Below, piece by piece: positions 1 to 5,448 of a stretch of DNA of 5,448 bases; the stretch's first letter is position 1; every line of letters starts with the position of its first letter. The stretch comes from Burkholderiaceae bacterium (GTDB lineage: Bacteria; Pseudomonadota; Gammaproteobacteria; Burkholderiales; Burkholderiaceae_F): the NCBI GenBank assembly GCA_013696665.1, contig JACCYC010000132.1:1-5448 (forward strand), given 5' to 3'. The position numbers and the translations under genes were made by a program. The notes under the pieces were generated by a model. It saw nothing but the letters and a program-made list of their open reading frames with translations, ran no database searches and had not been told where the DNA came from.

Positions 1-1680
1 GCTGTAGTCGGGCTTCGCCGTGCCTTCCATGATGCCTTTGATATCGCGAAACTGCCGTCGCACTTCCTCGACGACTGCACCGGCTGCGCGACCGACTGCC
101 TCCATCGCCATTGCGCCGAACAGGAACGGAATCAGGCCGCCGATGAATAGGCCGATGATCACGTACGGGTCAGATAAATCGAAGGTCACGTTGAGACCGG
201 CTGCGGCAAGCCCACCGGTGTAATCGGCGAACAACACCAGCGCAGCCAAAGCAGCCGAGCCGATCGCATAGCCTTTGGTCACGGCCTTGGTCGTGTTGCC
301 GACCGCATCGAGTGGATCGGTGACATCACGCACCGCTTTTGGCAGGCCAGCCATTTCAGCAATACCACCCGCGTTGTCGGTAATCGGTCCGTAGGCGTCA
401 AGCGCAACGATGATGCCGGTCATCGACAGCATTGCGGTGGCGGCGACTGCGATGCCGTACAAATCCGCCAGCCAGTACGAAGTCAGAATTGCCGCACAGA
501 TCGCAATCACCGGCCACGCGCATGACTTCATTGACACCGCAAGGCCGGCGATGATGTTGGTCGCATGACCGGTGGTCGAAGCCTGCGCGACGTACTTAAC
601 CGGCTTGAACTGCGTGCCGGTGTAGTACTCGGTGATGTAAACCAGTGCAGCGGTCAGCACGAGTCCAACCACGGCGCACAGATACAGGCTCATCACTGTG
701 ACCTTGCTCGACACCGCACTTCCGATCACCGGGCCGAGAATCCATTCAGTGACCGGATAAAACAGCACCAGCGATATTCCGCCTGCCACCAGCAGCCCGC
801 GATACAGCGCGTTCATGATCTTGCCACCTTCGCGCGCCTTGACGAACATGCAACCGACAATCGAAGCCAGGATCGACACGCCGGAAATCACCAGCGGATA
901 AATGATGCCGGCGTCACCGGCGCTGCGGAAGACAAAACCGCCCACCAGCATCGTTGCGATTACTGTGACGGCAAACGTCTCGAACAGGTCGGCGGCCATC
1001 CCGGCGCAATCGCCGACGTTATCGCCAACGTTGTCTGCAATCACCGCCGGGTTGCGCGGATCATCTTCTGGAATACCGGCTTCAACTTTGCCCACCAGGT
1101 CGGCGCCGACGTCCGCACCCTTGGTAAAAATACCGCCGCCCAAGCGAGCGAAGATCGAAATCAGCGACGCTCCGAAGGCGAACCCAATCATCGGATGCAA
1201 CAGCTCGCGCACGTTCGCGGCCGAGTGTGTCTCGCGCAGCACCCAATAGAACCCAGCGACGCCGATCAGTCCGAGACCGACCACCAGTAAGCCGGTAATC
1301 GCGCCCCCGCGGAATGCAACGTTTAGCGCGGGATTCAAACCCAGCGTGGCGGCCTGCGCGGTGCGCACGTTGGCGCGCACCGACACATTCATGCCGACGT
1401 AGCCTGCGGCCCCGGACAACACCGCGCCGAGCACGAAGCCGAGCGCAGTCCACAGGCCGAGCTGCGGCACGATAGCGATGATGACCGCAAGCACCACACC
1501 GACAAGCGCGATCGTCCTGTACTGGCGATTCAAATACGCTTGCGCGCCTTGTTGTATCGCGGCCGCAATCTCCTGCATTCGAGCATTGCCCGCGGGCTGC
1601 TTCAAAATCCAGGTAATGGACCAGGCGCCGAAGACCACGGCCGCCAAGCCGCAGATAAGCGCGAGTGCCAATCCAGACAT
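1..1680 (-). CDS. hppA: Membrane-bound proton-translocating pyrophosphatase, K+-independent type (C-terminus cut by window edge)
   Basis: Integral membrane enzyme that hydrolyses pyrophosphate to two phosphates and uses the energy to pump H+ across the membrane. The frame is open from the ATG at 1680 to the window edge, giving 560 residues; the family is usually about 670-700, so roughly the last 110-130 are missing. Many hydrophobic segments are visible, the first at about residues 3-26. The catalytic core is clear: GGGIFTKGADVGADLVGKVE at 181-200 (Asp190, Asp194, Lys198), then EDDPRNP at 205-211, DNVGDNVGD at 216-224 and CAGMAADLFET at 225-235. A second substrate-binding block, DAYGPITDNAGGIAEM, is at 428-443. 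GNTTKAVTKG at 461-470 has Lys465 and Thr468, the residues known to mark K+-independent H+-pumps; K+-dependent enzymes have Ala and Gly there. GIMEGTAKPDY lies near the window edge. The start is supported by AAGGAG 6 nt upstream. adk ends 44 bp upstream, so co-transcription is likely. Confidence 0.96.
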   Translation of the reverse strand, partial: MSGLALALICGLAAVVFGAWSITWILKQPAGNARMQEIAAAIQQGAQAYLNRQYRTIALVGVVLAVIIAIVPQLGLWTALGFVLGAVLSGAAGYVGMNVSVRANVRTAQAATLGLNPALNVAFRGGAITGLLVVGLGLIGVAGFYWVLRETHSAANVRELLHPMIGFAFGASLISIFARLGGGIFTKGADVGADLVGKVEAGIPEDDPRNPAVIADNVGDNVGDCAGMAADLFETFAVTVIATMLVGGFVFRSAGDAGIIYPLVISGVSILASIVGCMFVKAREGGKIMNALYRGLLVAGGISLVLFYPVTEWILGPVIGSAVSSKVTVMSLYLCAVVGLVLTAALVYITEYYTGTQFKPVKYVAQASTTGHATNIIAGLAVSMKSCAWPVIAICAAILTSYWLADLYGIAVAATAMLSMTGIIVALDAYGPITDNAGGIAEMAGLPKAVRDVTDPLDAVGNTTKAVTKGYAIGSAALAALVLFADYTGGLAAAGLNVTFDLSDPYVIIGLFIGGLIPFLFGAMAMEAVGRAAGAVVEEVRRQFRDIKGIMEGTAKPDYS

Positions 1681-1686
1681 GCTGTT

Positions 1687-1692
1687 CTCCTT
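1687..1692 (-). promoter_or_regulatory. Ribosome binding site of hppA
   Basis: On the minus strand AAGGAG is followed by a 6-nt spacer and the ATG at 1680. This is a near-ideal Shine-Dalgarno sequence and fixes the hppA start. It lies in the 44-bp gap after adk. Confidence 0.85.
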
Positions 1693-1724
1693 GTTGAAAC
1701 TTTCTAGTTCAAATCAAAAAAAAT

Positions 1725-2381
1725 TCACGACTCCAGCGCTGCAGCGACGCGTTGCTTAATCTCATCAACGCTTCCGACTCCCGAGATGCGCCGATATCTT
1801 GGAGCGCCCGCGACGCCACTGTGTGCCATGTTCGAGTAATAGCTAACCAGCGCGCTGGTCTGGTCGCAATAGACCTGCAGACGCTTGCGTACGGTTTCTT
1901 CCTTGTCGTCGTCGCGCAGAATCAGTGGCTCTCCGGTGTGATCGTCGCGGCCCTCAACTTTTGGAGGGTTAAATTTGACGTGATAAACGCGGCCGCTTTG
2001 CAAATGGACTCTGCGCCCGCTCATGCGATCGATGATGTCTGAATGCGGCACGTCGATTTCCAGCACATAGTCGAGCCGAACGCCCGCATCCTGCATGGCC
2101 TCGGCTTGCGGGATCGTGCGCGGAAACCCGTCGAACAGATATCCGGCGCGGGTATCTGCGGCACGCAGCCGCTCGGCAACCAGGCCGATAATGATGTCAT
2201 CGGACACGAGGGCGCCCGTATCCATCACTTTCTTGGCGGCGATCCCGAGCGGTGACCCGGCTGCAATTGCAGCACGCAGCATGTCCCCTGTGGAAATTTG
2301 CGGAATTTTGTATCGCTCCTTGATAAACGCCGCCTGCGTGCCTTTGCCGGCACCCGGTGGCCCGAGCAGTATCAGTCGCAT
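1725..2381 (-). CDS. adk: Adenylate kinase (long-LID, non-zinc type)
   Basis: Cytoplasmic enzyme that interconverts ATP + AMP and 2 ADP. At 218 residues it has normal length for the long bacterial form. Visible in order: P-loop GPPGAGKGTQ at 7-16 (Lys13), AMP-binding STGDMLRAA at 30-38 with Arg36, DGFPRT at 84-89 with Arg88, Arg119 and Arg123 entering the LID domain, the LID insertion at about 122-159, and RDDDKEETVRKRL at 156-168 with Arg156 and Arg167. The LID has no cysteines. It carries His126, Ser129, Asp146 and Thr149, the hydrogen-bonding set of Gram-negative adenylate kinases at the same numbering as the E. coli enzyme. The start is the ATG directly before RLILLGPPG, as in the family. 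A terminator lies upstream (2460-2487), so adk probably needs its own promoter in about 2382-2459; I could not identify one with confidence. hppA follows after 44 bp. Confidence 0.98.
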   Translation of the reverse strand: MRLILLGPPGAGKGTQAAFIKERYKIPQISTGDMLRAAIAAGSPLGIAAKKVMDTGALVSDDIIIGLVAERLRAADTRAGYLFDGFPRTIPQAEAMQDAGVRLDYVLEIDVPHSDIIDRMSGRRVHLQSGRVYHVKFNPPKVEGRDDHTGEPLILRDDDKEETVRKRLQVYCDQTSALVSYYSNMAHSGVAGAPRYRRISGVGSVDEIKQRVAAALES

Positions 2382-2388
2382 GCTCCTG

Positions 2389-2392
2389 TCCT
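2389..2392 (-). promoter_or_regulatory. Likely ribosome binding site of adk
   Basis: The minus strand reads TCAGGACAGGAGC directly before the adk ATG. The AGGA at 2389-2392 has a 7-nt spacer and is the likely site. A second, stronger-looking AGGAG at 2383-2387 is only 1 nt from the ATG, too close for normal use. Confidence 0.55.
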
Positions 2393-2459
2393 GACTTATG
2401 TTTTAGTTTTACGCGACTGCAACGAAGCGCGCGAGTTTACCCAAATGAGCTCAGCAAAT

Positions 2460-2487
2460 GAAAACGGACCGTTAACGGCCCGTTTTC
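2460..2487 (-). terminator. Rho-independent terminator after the solute-binding-protein gene
   Basis: The minus-strand RNA can fold into a 12-bp stem, GAAAACGGGCCG with CGGUCCGUUUUC, closed by a UUAA loop. The run of U falls at the end of the 3' arm. It starts 20 nt past the stop codon at 2508. On the minus strand position 9 of the stem is a G-U wobble pair. On the plus strand the same position is an A-C mismatch, so the hairpin is better formed in the direction of the surrounding genes. It separates the lpxK-to-binding-protein unit from adk-hppA. Confidence 0.85.
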
Positions 2488-2507
2488 GATCTCGAAACTC
2501 TTCGCGC

Positions 2508-4103
2508 CTATTCGATTTTGACGGTTTCCATGTTCAGCGCATTGTCCGGCCGGTGCACAACAGTCACGTTGCTGCGCATCGCCCACGGGATCATCTGGCG
2601 ATGCAGCGGCACATGGTGGACTTTTGAGTTGTGCTCTGCGATCGCCTGGCGGATTATTTCACGCCGCTTTTCGGGCACGGGTTCCGTCGCGGCGGCATCG
2701 ATCAATTCGTCGAGTTTGGGATTGACGTAGCGGCCGTAATTGAAGGAGCCATAGCCGGTCTTGTCGTCCTTGGAGTGCAGCACGGGTGACAGCATCGTTT
2801 GGGCATCGGTGATGGCGCCGCCCCACCCAAGCATGTACATGCTGGTGTCGTACTTCTCGAGCTTCGGGAAATAGGTGGCGCGTGGTTGTGTGCTCACCTT
2901 GGTGTTGATGCCGATCTTCGCGAGCATCGACGCGACCGCGATGCAAATTTCCTCATCATTGACGTAGCGATTGTTCGGGCAATCGAGCGTCACTTCGAAG
3001 CCATTGGGATATCCGGCTTCGGCGAGCAGCTGCTTTGACCGGTTCACGTCGTATGGCAGTCGCTTTTCGGCCTCCGGGTTCGACGCGGTGATCGACGGTG
3101 TGATGCCGCCGGTGGGCACCGCGGAGCCCCGCATGATGCGCGAACGAATCGCGTCGATATCAATCGCGTGATACACCGCCTGGCGCACTCGCACGTCCTT
3201 GAATGGATTTTTCCCTTTGACATTCGAATACAAAAGCTCGTCGCGCATCTGGTCGAAGCCAAAGAACACGACGCGGTTCTCCTGGCCCCGAACCACCTTG
3301 GTTCCTTTGTTTTCTTCGATCCGGCGCAAATCCTGCGGCGGCGGATCGAGCACGAAGTCGATTTCGCCCGAAAGCAACGCGGCGGTGCGAGTGGCATCCG
3401 CACTGATCTGCGTGTAAGTCACTTCGGTGACATTTCCGTTTGCACGCCCCTCCTTGATCCCCCACCAATCAGGGTTTCGCTTCAGCACGGAGCGAATACC
3501 TGGCTCGCGCGTCCCGAGGATCCAGGCGCCGGTACCGTTGGCGTTGCGTGACGCGAACGTTTCTTCCTTGCCTTTGAAGTCAAGCGGACGCTCGACCTTG
3601 TTCTTGATTGCCCACGCCTTGCTCATGATGTAAATCGTGGTGGCATGCTCAAGCGTGACCGGATTGGGCTTGTCCTGCACGAACTCGACAGTGAAGTCAT
3701 CCACCTTGCGGGGTTTGCCAACCGGAATGGCGTACTGGCGCAGCTGCGAGTTCGGATGACTTGCACGTTCAAAGGAGAACACGATGTCATCCGCGGTAAG
3801 CGGAGAACCATCGTGGAACTTGACGCCTCTGCGCAGTGTGAAGCGCCAGGTGGTCGGGTTGACTTGCTGCCAGCTCGTCGCCAGGCCCGGCACCAGGTTC
3901 AGCGCGTTGTCGCGCATTACCAGCGTGTCGTGCACTGACTGCGAAAACAGGTTCGTCAGGCCCTCGTTCTGCGAAAAAGGGTCGGCGGTCTGCGGGTCGC
4001 CCTGCGACGACCAGCGCAAAGTTGCAGCATTGATTCCGCCGCAGGCCAAGGCGGCAACCATTGCGGTGAAAAGAAAAGCGGCGCGGCGCACGATGGTGTT
4101 CAT
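2508..4103 (-). CDS. ABC transporter solute-binding protein, family 5 (peptide/nickel type)
   Basis: Predicted periplasmic binding protein that captures a small solute, often a di- or oligopeptide, and passes it to an ABC permease. It has 531 residues, normal for the DppA/OppA family. The N-terminus is a signal peptide: positive NTIVRR, hydrophobic stretch at about 8-21, likely signal peptidase I cut after INA at about residue 26. Family features include GLATSWQ at 73-79, TWRFTLRRGVKFHDG at 85-99 and LTADDIVFSFER at 102-113. Further on are NGTGAWIL, LKRNPDWWG, RQAVYHAIDIDAI and LLAEAGYPNGF, all typical of this fold. The substrate cannot be read from the sequence. The ATG at 4103 has GGAG 5 nt upstream. 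It follows kdsB by 51 bp and precedes a terminator. No permease or ATPase gene is in the window, so it is either an orphan or serves a transporter encoded elsewhere. Cys21 sits in ALAC, a poor lipobox, so a soluble periplasmic form is more likely than a lipoprotein. Confidence 0.93.
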   Translation of the reverse strand: MNTIVRRAAFLFTAMVAALACGGINAATLRWSSQGDPQTADPFSQNEGLTNLFSQSVHDTLVMRDNALNLVPGLATSWQQVNPTTWRFTLRRGVKFHDGSPLTADDIVFSFERASHPNSQLRQYAIPVGKPRKVDDFTVEFVQDKPNPVTLEHATTIYIMSKAWAIKNKVERPLDFKGKEETFASRNANGTGAWILGTREPGIRSVLKRNPDWWGIKEGRANGNVTEVTYTQISADATRTAALLSGEIDFVLDPPPQDLRRIEENKGTKVVRGQENRVVFFGFDQMRDELLYSNVKGKNPFKDVRVRQAVYHAIDIDAIRSRIMRGSAVPTGGITPSITASNPEAEKRLPYDVNRSKQLLAEAGYPNGFEVTLDCPNNRYVNDEEICIAVASMLAKIGINTKVSTQPRATYFPKLEKYDTSMYMLGWGGAITDAQTMLSPVLHSKDDKTGYGSFNYGRYVNPKLDELIDAAATEPVPEKRREIIRQAIAEHNSKVHHVPLHRQMIPWAMRSNVTVVHRPDNALNMETVKIE

Positions 4104-4108
4104 AAGCT

Positions 4109-4112
4109 CTCC
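4109..4112 (-). promoter_or_regulatory. Ribosome binding site of the solute-binding-protein gene
   Basis: The minus strand reads TTGGAGAGCTT before the ATG at 4103. GGAG with a 5-nt spacer supports that start, which also places the signal peptide at the very N-terminus. Confidence 0.75.
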
Positions 4113-4123
4113 AATGAGGCATC

Positions 4124-4148
4124 CAGGAACTGCTATGCAGGAATTGCT
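4124..4148. repeat. Imperfect 11-bp direct repeat between kdsB and the solute-binding-protein gene
   Basis: On the plus strand CAGGAACTGCT (4124-4134) recurs as CAGGAATTGCT (4138-4148), 10 of 11 bases identical with a 14-base period. Between and within them lies the small inverted repeat CTGCTATGCAG (4130-4140). The pair fills most of the 51-bp gap before the solute-binding-protein gene. It could be a regulator site or chance; nothing in the sequence identifies a regulator. Confidence 0.4.
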
Positions 4149-4154
4149 TCGAGT

Positions 4155-4916
4155 TTAATCGCGGATCATCGCTCGCACTCGCTGCAGGTCGTCGGGGCTA
4201 TCGACGCCCGGCGGCAGCGCGTGATCGAGTTTAAGAACGACGATGTTAATTCTGTGTGCTATCGCGCGCAGCTGCTCGAGCTTCTCGTGCGATTCGATCG
4301 GGGGAACGGCCAGGCCGGTGAAGCGCAGCAAGAAACCCGCGCGATACGCGTAAAGCCCGACGTGATGCCATGCTGGCAGGCCTGGCGGAAGTGCTGCCCG
4401 ACTTGCCGCAAAAGCATCGCGCGACCATGGCATCGGGGCTCGGGAGAACGTGATTGCGCAATCATGCTGATCGATCACTACCTTGACCACATCGGGCGAG
4501 AAAAAATCCATCGCGCTTCCGATCGGATGTGCGGCGGTTGCGATCTCGCAATCGGTGCGCGCATCCAGCAGAAGCGCGACATTGCGTGCGACGGTAGGCG
4601 GTAACAGAGGCTCATCGCCCTGCATGTTGACCACGATTGCGTCGGGCGAGAGGCTGAGCTGAGCGGCCGCTTCCGCCAACCGATCGGTGCCGGTCGCGTG
4701 AGACGTTGACGTCAGTATGCATTCGACATCGTGCTGAGTGCAGGTTTCGACGATCTGCGGGTCGTCGCCGGCTACGACGACTCTGCTGGCTCCGCTTTGT
4801 CTTGCCTGGCGTGCTACGCGCACAACCATCGGCACGCCACCGATATCCAACAACGGCTTGCGCGGCAGCCGGGTGGAGCCGAGACGGGCCGGCACGATAA
4901 CGATGAAGTTCACCAC
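4155..4916 (-). CDS. kdsB: 3-deoxy-manno-octulosonate cytidylyltransferase (CMP-Kdo synthetase)
   Basis: Cytoplasmic enzyme that joins Kdo to CTP, giving CMP-Kdo and pyrophosphate; CMP-Kdo is the donor for the LPS inner core. The product has 253 residues, typical of the family. The nucleotide-binding motif PARLGSTRLPRKPL is at 9-22. TGTDRLAE at 75-82 and NMQGDEPLLPP at 97-107 follow; Asp101 there is the expected Mg2+ ligand. FSRAPMPW is at 157-164, HVGLYAYR at 185-192, ESHEKLEQLR at 208-217 and PPGVDSPDDL at 235-244, with Asp239 as the second expected metal ligand. The start is a tandem GTG GTG (4916 and 4913) and the real one could be either. The only upstream purine-rich site, AAGGG, is 12 nt from the first GTG, so initiation may depend on coupling to the gene ending 18 bp upstream. 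It belongs to the lpxK–ycaR–kdsB operon. Confidence 0.97.
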   Translation of the reverse strand: MVNFIVIVPARLGSTRLPRKPLLDIGGVPMVVRVARQARQSGASRVVVAGDDPQIVETCTQHDVECILTSTSHATGTDRLAEAAAQLSLSPDAIVVNMQGDEPLLPPTVARNVALLLDARTDCEIATAAHPIGSAMDFFSPDVVKVVIDQHDCAITFSRAPMPWSRDAFAASRAALPPGLPAWHHVGLYAYRAGFLLRFTGLAVPPIESHEKLEQLRAIAHRINIVVLKLDHALPPGVDSPDDLQRVRAMIRD

Positions 4917-4934
4917 GAGACTGCGCAGCCCTTG

Positions 4935-5117
4935 CTAGCGTCCGATCTCGGAAAGCTCCACCTTTCGTGCGTCCGACTCGAGCATCACGGGGATTCCGTC
5001 ACGTATCGGATACGCGAGTGCGTCGGCTTTGCACACCAGCTCTTGCGCGGTCTTGCGATACTCAAGCAGCCCCTTGCAAACCGGGCAGACAAGAATGTCA
5101 AGCAGGCGATGGTCCAC
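4935..5117 (-). CDS. ycaR: Trm112/YcaR-family small zinc-ribbon-like protein
   Basis: Small protein of 60 residues, the same length as E. coli YcaR, which it resembles along its length. It starts DHRLLDILVCPVCKG and has CPVC at 11-14, a third cysteine at 29 (ELVCK), and the family hallmark YPIRDGIPVML at 36-46. A fourth zinc-ligand cysteine is absent, as in E. coli YcaR. The eukaryotic relative Trm112 is an activating partner of methyltransferases; the role of the bacterial protein beside LPS genes is not settled and I do not assign one. The frame is open further upstream to an ATG at 5168. I chose the GTG at 5117 because AGGAG lies 8 nt before it and the family begins with DHRLL. The start overlaps the end of lpxK by 20 nt, which suggests translational coupling; kdsB follows after 18 bp. 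Confidence 0.93.
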   Translation of the reverse strand: MDHRLLDILVCPVCKGLLEYRKTAQELVCKADALAYPIRDGIPVMLESDARKVELSEIGR

Positions 5118-5448
5118 CGGAGGTTCTCCTCGAGATACGTGCGATAACTGCGTCGACCAACTCCGCATCGACGTGAGTCGTTAGTGGGACCACCCAAAGC
5201 CTGGCGTCATTGGCGAGCGCTGCGTTGTCGGCGCATTTTACGGCGTCCTTTTCAGTGATCAGGATGCGATCCGCGGAACATTCGGCAAACGGGTCAACTG
5301 CGTAGTCGTAGTGGTCGGCAAGCGGCATCGCGTCGATGTCGAGCCCGGCCGCGCGCAACATCTCGAAGAATTTTTCGGGCGCTCCGATTCCGGCGGCGGC
5401 GGTGAACCGCCAGCGGTGCGCGCGTTGTTCGGCGGCAAGCGCGGCGAG
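5098..5448 (-). CDS. lpxK: Tetraacyldisaccharide 4'-kinase, C-terminal part (cut by window edge)
   Basis: LpxK phosphorylates the 4' position of the tetraacyldisaccharide 1-phosphate to make lipid IVA, a late step of lipid A synthesis at the inner face of the inner membrane. Only the last 116 residues are present; the family has about 320-350. The frame is open to the right edge, and its first visible residues, LAALAAEQRAHRWRF, come before the characteristic AAGIGAPEKFFEMLRAAGL. These are followed by PLADHYDY and the strongly conserved RILITEKDAVKC, then LWVVPL near the end. An internal ATG at 5361 could be mistaken for a start, but the conserved AGIG.PE..F motif lies upstream of it, so the gene continues beyond the window. 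The TGA at 5098 lies inside ycaR, giving a 20-nt overlap. With kdsB it forms an LPS lipid A/Kdo operon. Confidence 0.93.
   Translation of the reverse strand, partial: LAALAAEQRAHRWRFTAAAGIGAPEKFFEMLRAAGLDIDAMPLADHYDYAVDPFAECSADRILITEKDAVKCADNAALANDARLWVVPLTTHVDAELVDAVIARISRRTSGGPSPA
5126..5130 (-). promoter_or_regulatory. Ribosome binding site that fixes the ycaR start
   Basis: The minus strand reads CGAGGAGAACCTCCG then GTG at 5117. AGGAG with an 8-nt spacer supports the GTG start over the longer frame from 5168. The site lies inside the coding end of lpxK. Confidence 0.75.

Noticed and set aside
565..1290. Long plus-strand open frame of 241 codons
   Set aside because: It lies wholly inside hppA on the opposite strand. 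Its translation is rich in His, Gln, Asp and Arg and has no recognisable domain, as expected for a reverse-strand shadow of a GC-rich gene.
1082..1453. Minus-strand open frame of 123 codons in another frame of hppA
   Set aside because: It is Arg-rich and overlaps a strongly conserved part of hppA, so it is a frame shadow.
2395..2422. Possible adk promoter, TTGCAG and CATAAG separated by 16 nt on the minus strand
   Set aside because: Only 3 of 6 and 4 of 6 bases match the sigma-70 consensus, and transcription would start so close to the ATG that the ribosome binding site would be lost.
4038..4043. Lipobox around Cys21 of the solute-binding protein
   Set aside because: ALAC lacks Leu at -3 and Ala/Ser at -2, and a better signal peptidase I site (INA) follows at residue 26.
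3784..4158. Plus-strand open frame spanning the start of the solute-binding-protein gene
   Set aside because: It is antisense to the signal peptide and N-terminal domain of a clear gene and shows no domain of its own.
5118..5168. Extended N-terminus for the YcaR-type gene from the ATG at 5168
   Set aside because: The extra 17 residues are not part of the family, lie within lpxK, and the GTG at 5117 has a well-spaced ribosome binding site.

Overview
This window is an ordinary chromosomal housekeeping region of a GC-rich Gram-negative bacterium, most likely a betaproteobacterium. That placement is an inference. It rests on the LPS genes lpxK and kdsB, an enterobacterial-type long-LID adenylate kinase without zinc cysteines, the order lpxK–ycaR–kdsB–(…)–adk, and the high GC content. 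All six genes lie on the minus strand, so transcription runs from right (5448) to left (1). The two edge genes are cut by the window.

Right part (4155-5448): a compact envelope operon. It holds the C-terminal end of lpxK (lipid A 4'-kinase), a 60-residue Trm112/YcaR-family zinc-ribbon-like protein whose GTG start overlaps the end of lpxK by 20 nt, and kdsB (CMP-Kdo synthetase). KdsB activates the Kdo sugar that is added to the lipid A precursor phosphorylated by LpxK.

Middle (2508-4103): a gene for a secreted family-5 (peptide/nickel type) ABC-transporter solute-binding protein sits between kdsB and adk, with no permease or ATPase gene in view. It has a good ribosome binding site, a short imperfect direct repeat just upstream, and a clear minus-strand rho-independent terminator (2460-2487) just after its stop codon.

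Left part (1-2381): adk (adenylate kinase), then hppA, a membrane-bound proton-pumping pyrophosphatase. HppA is 560 residues here and its C-terminus lies outside the window. Its GNTTKAVTKG motif carries the Lys/Thr pair typical of K+-independent H+-pumping enzymes. Adk and HppA both handle by-products of biosynthesis (AMP and PPi); KdsB is one PPi producer nearby.

There are no gene-free stretches over 300 bases. I see no RNA genes, insertion sequences, CRISPR arrays or signs of an undescribed system. The least expected point is the orphan solute-binding-protein gene between two housekeeping genes.
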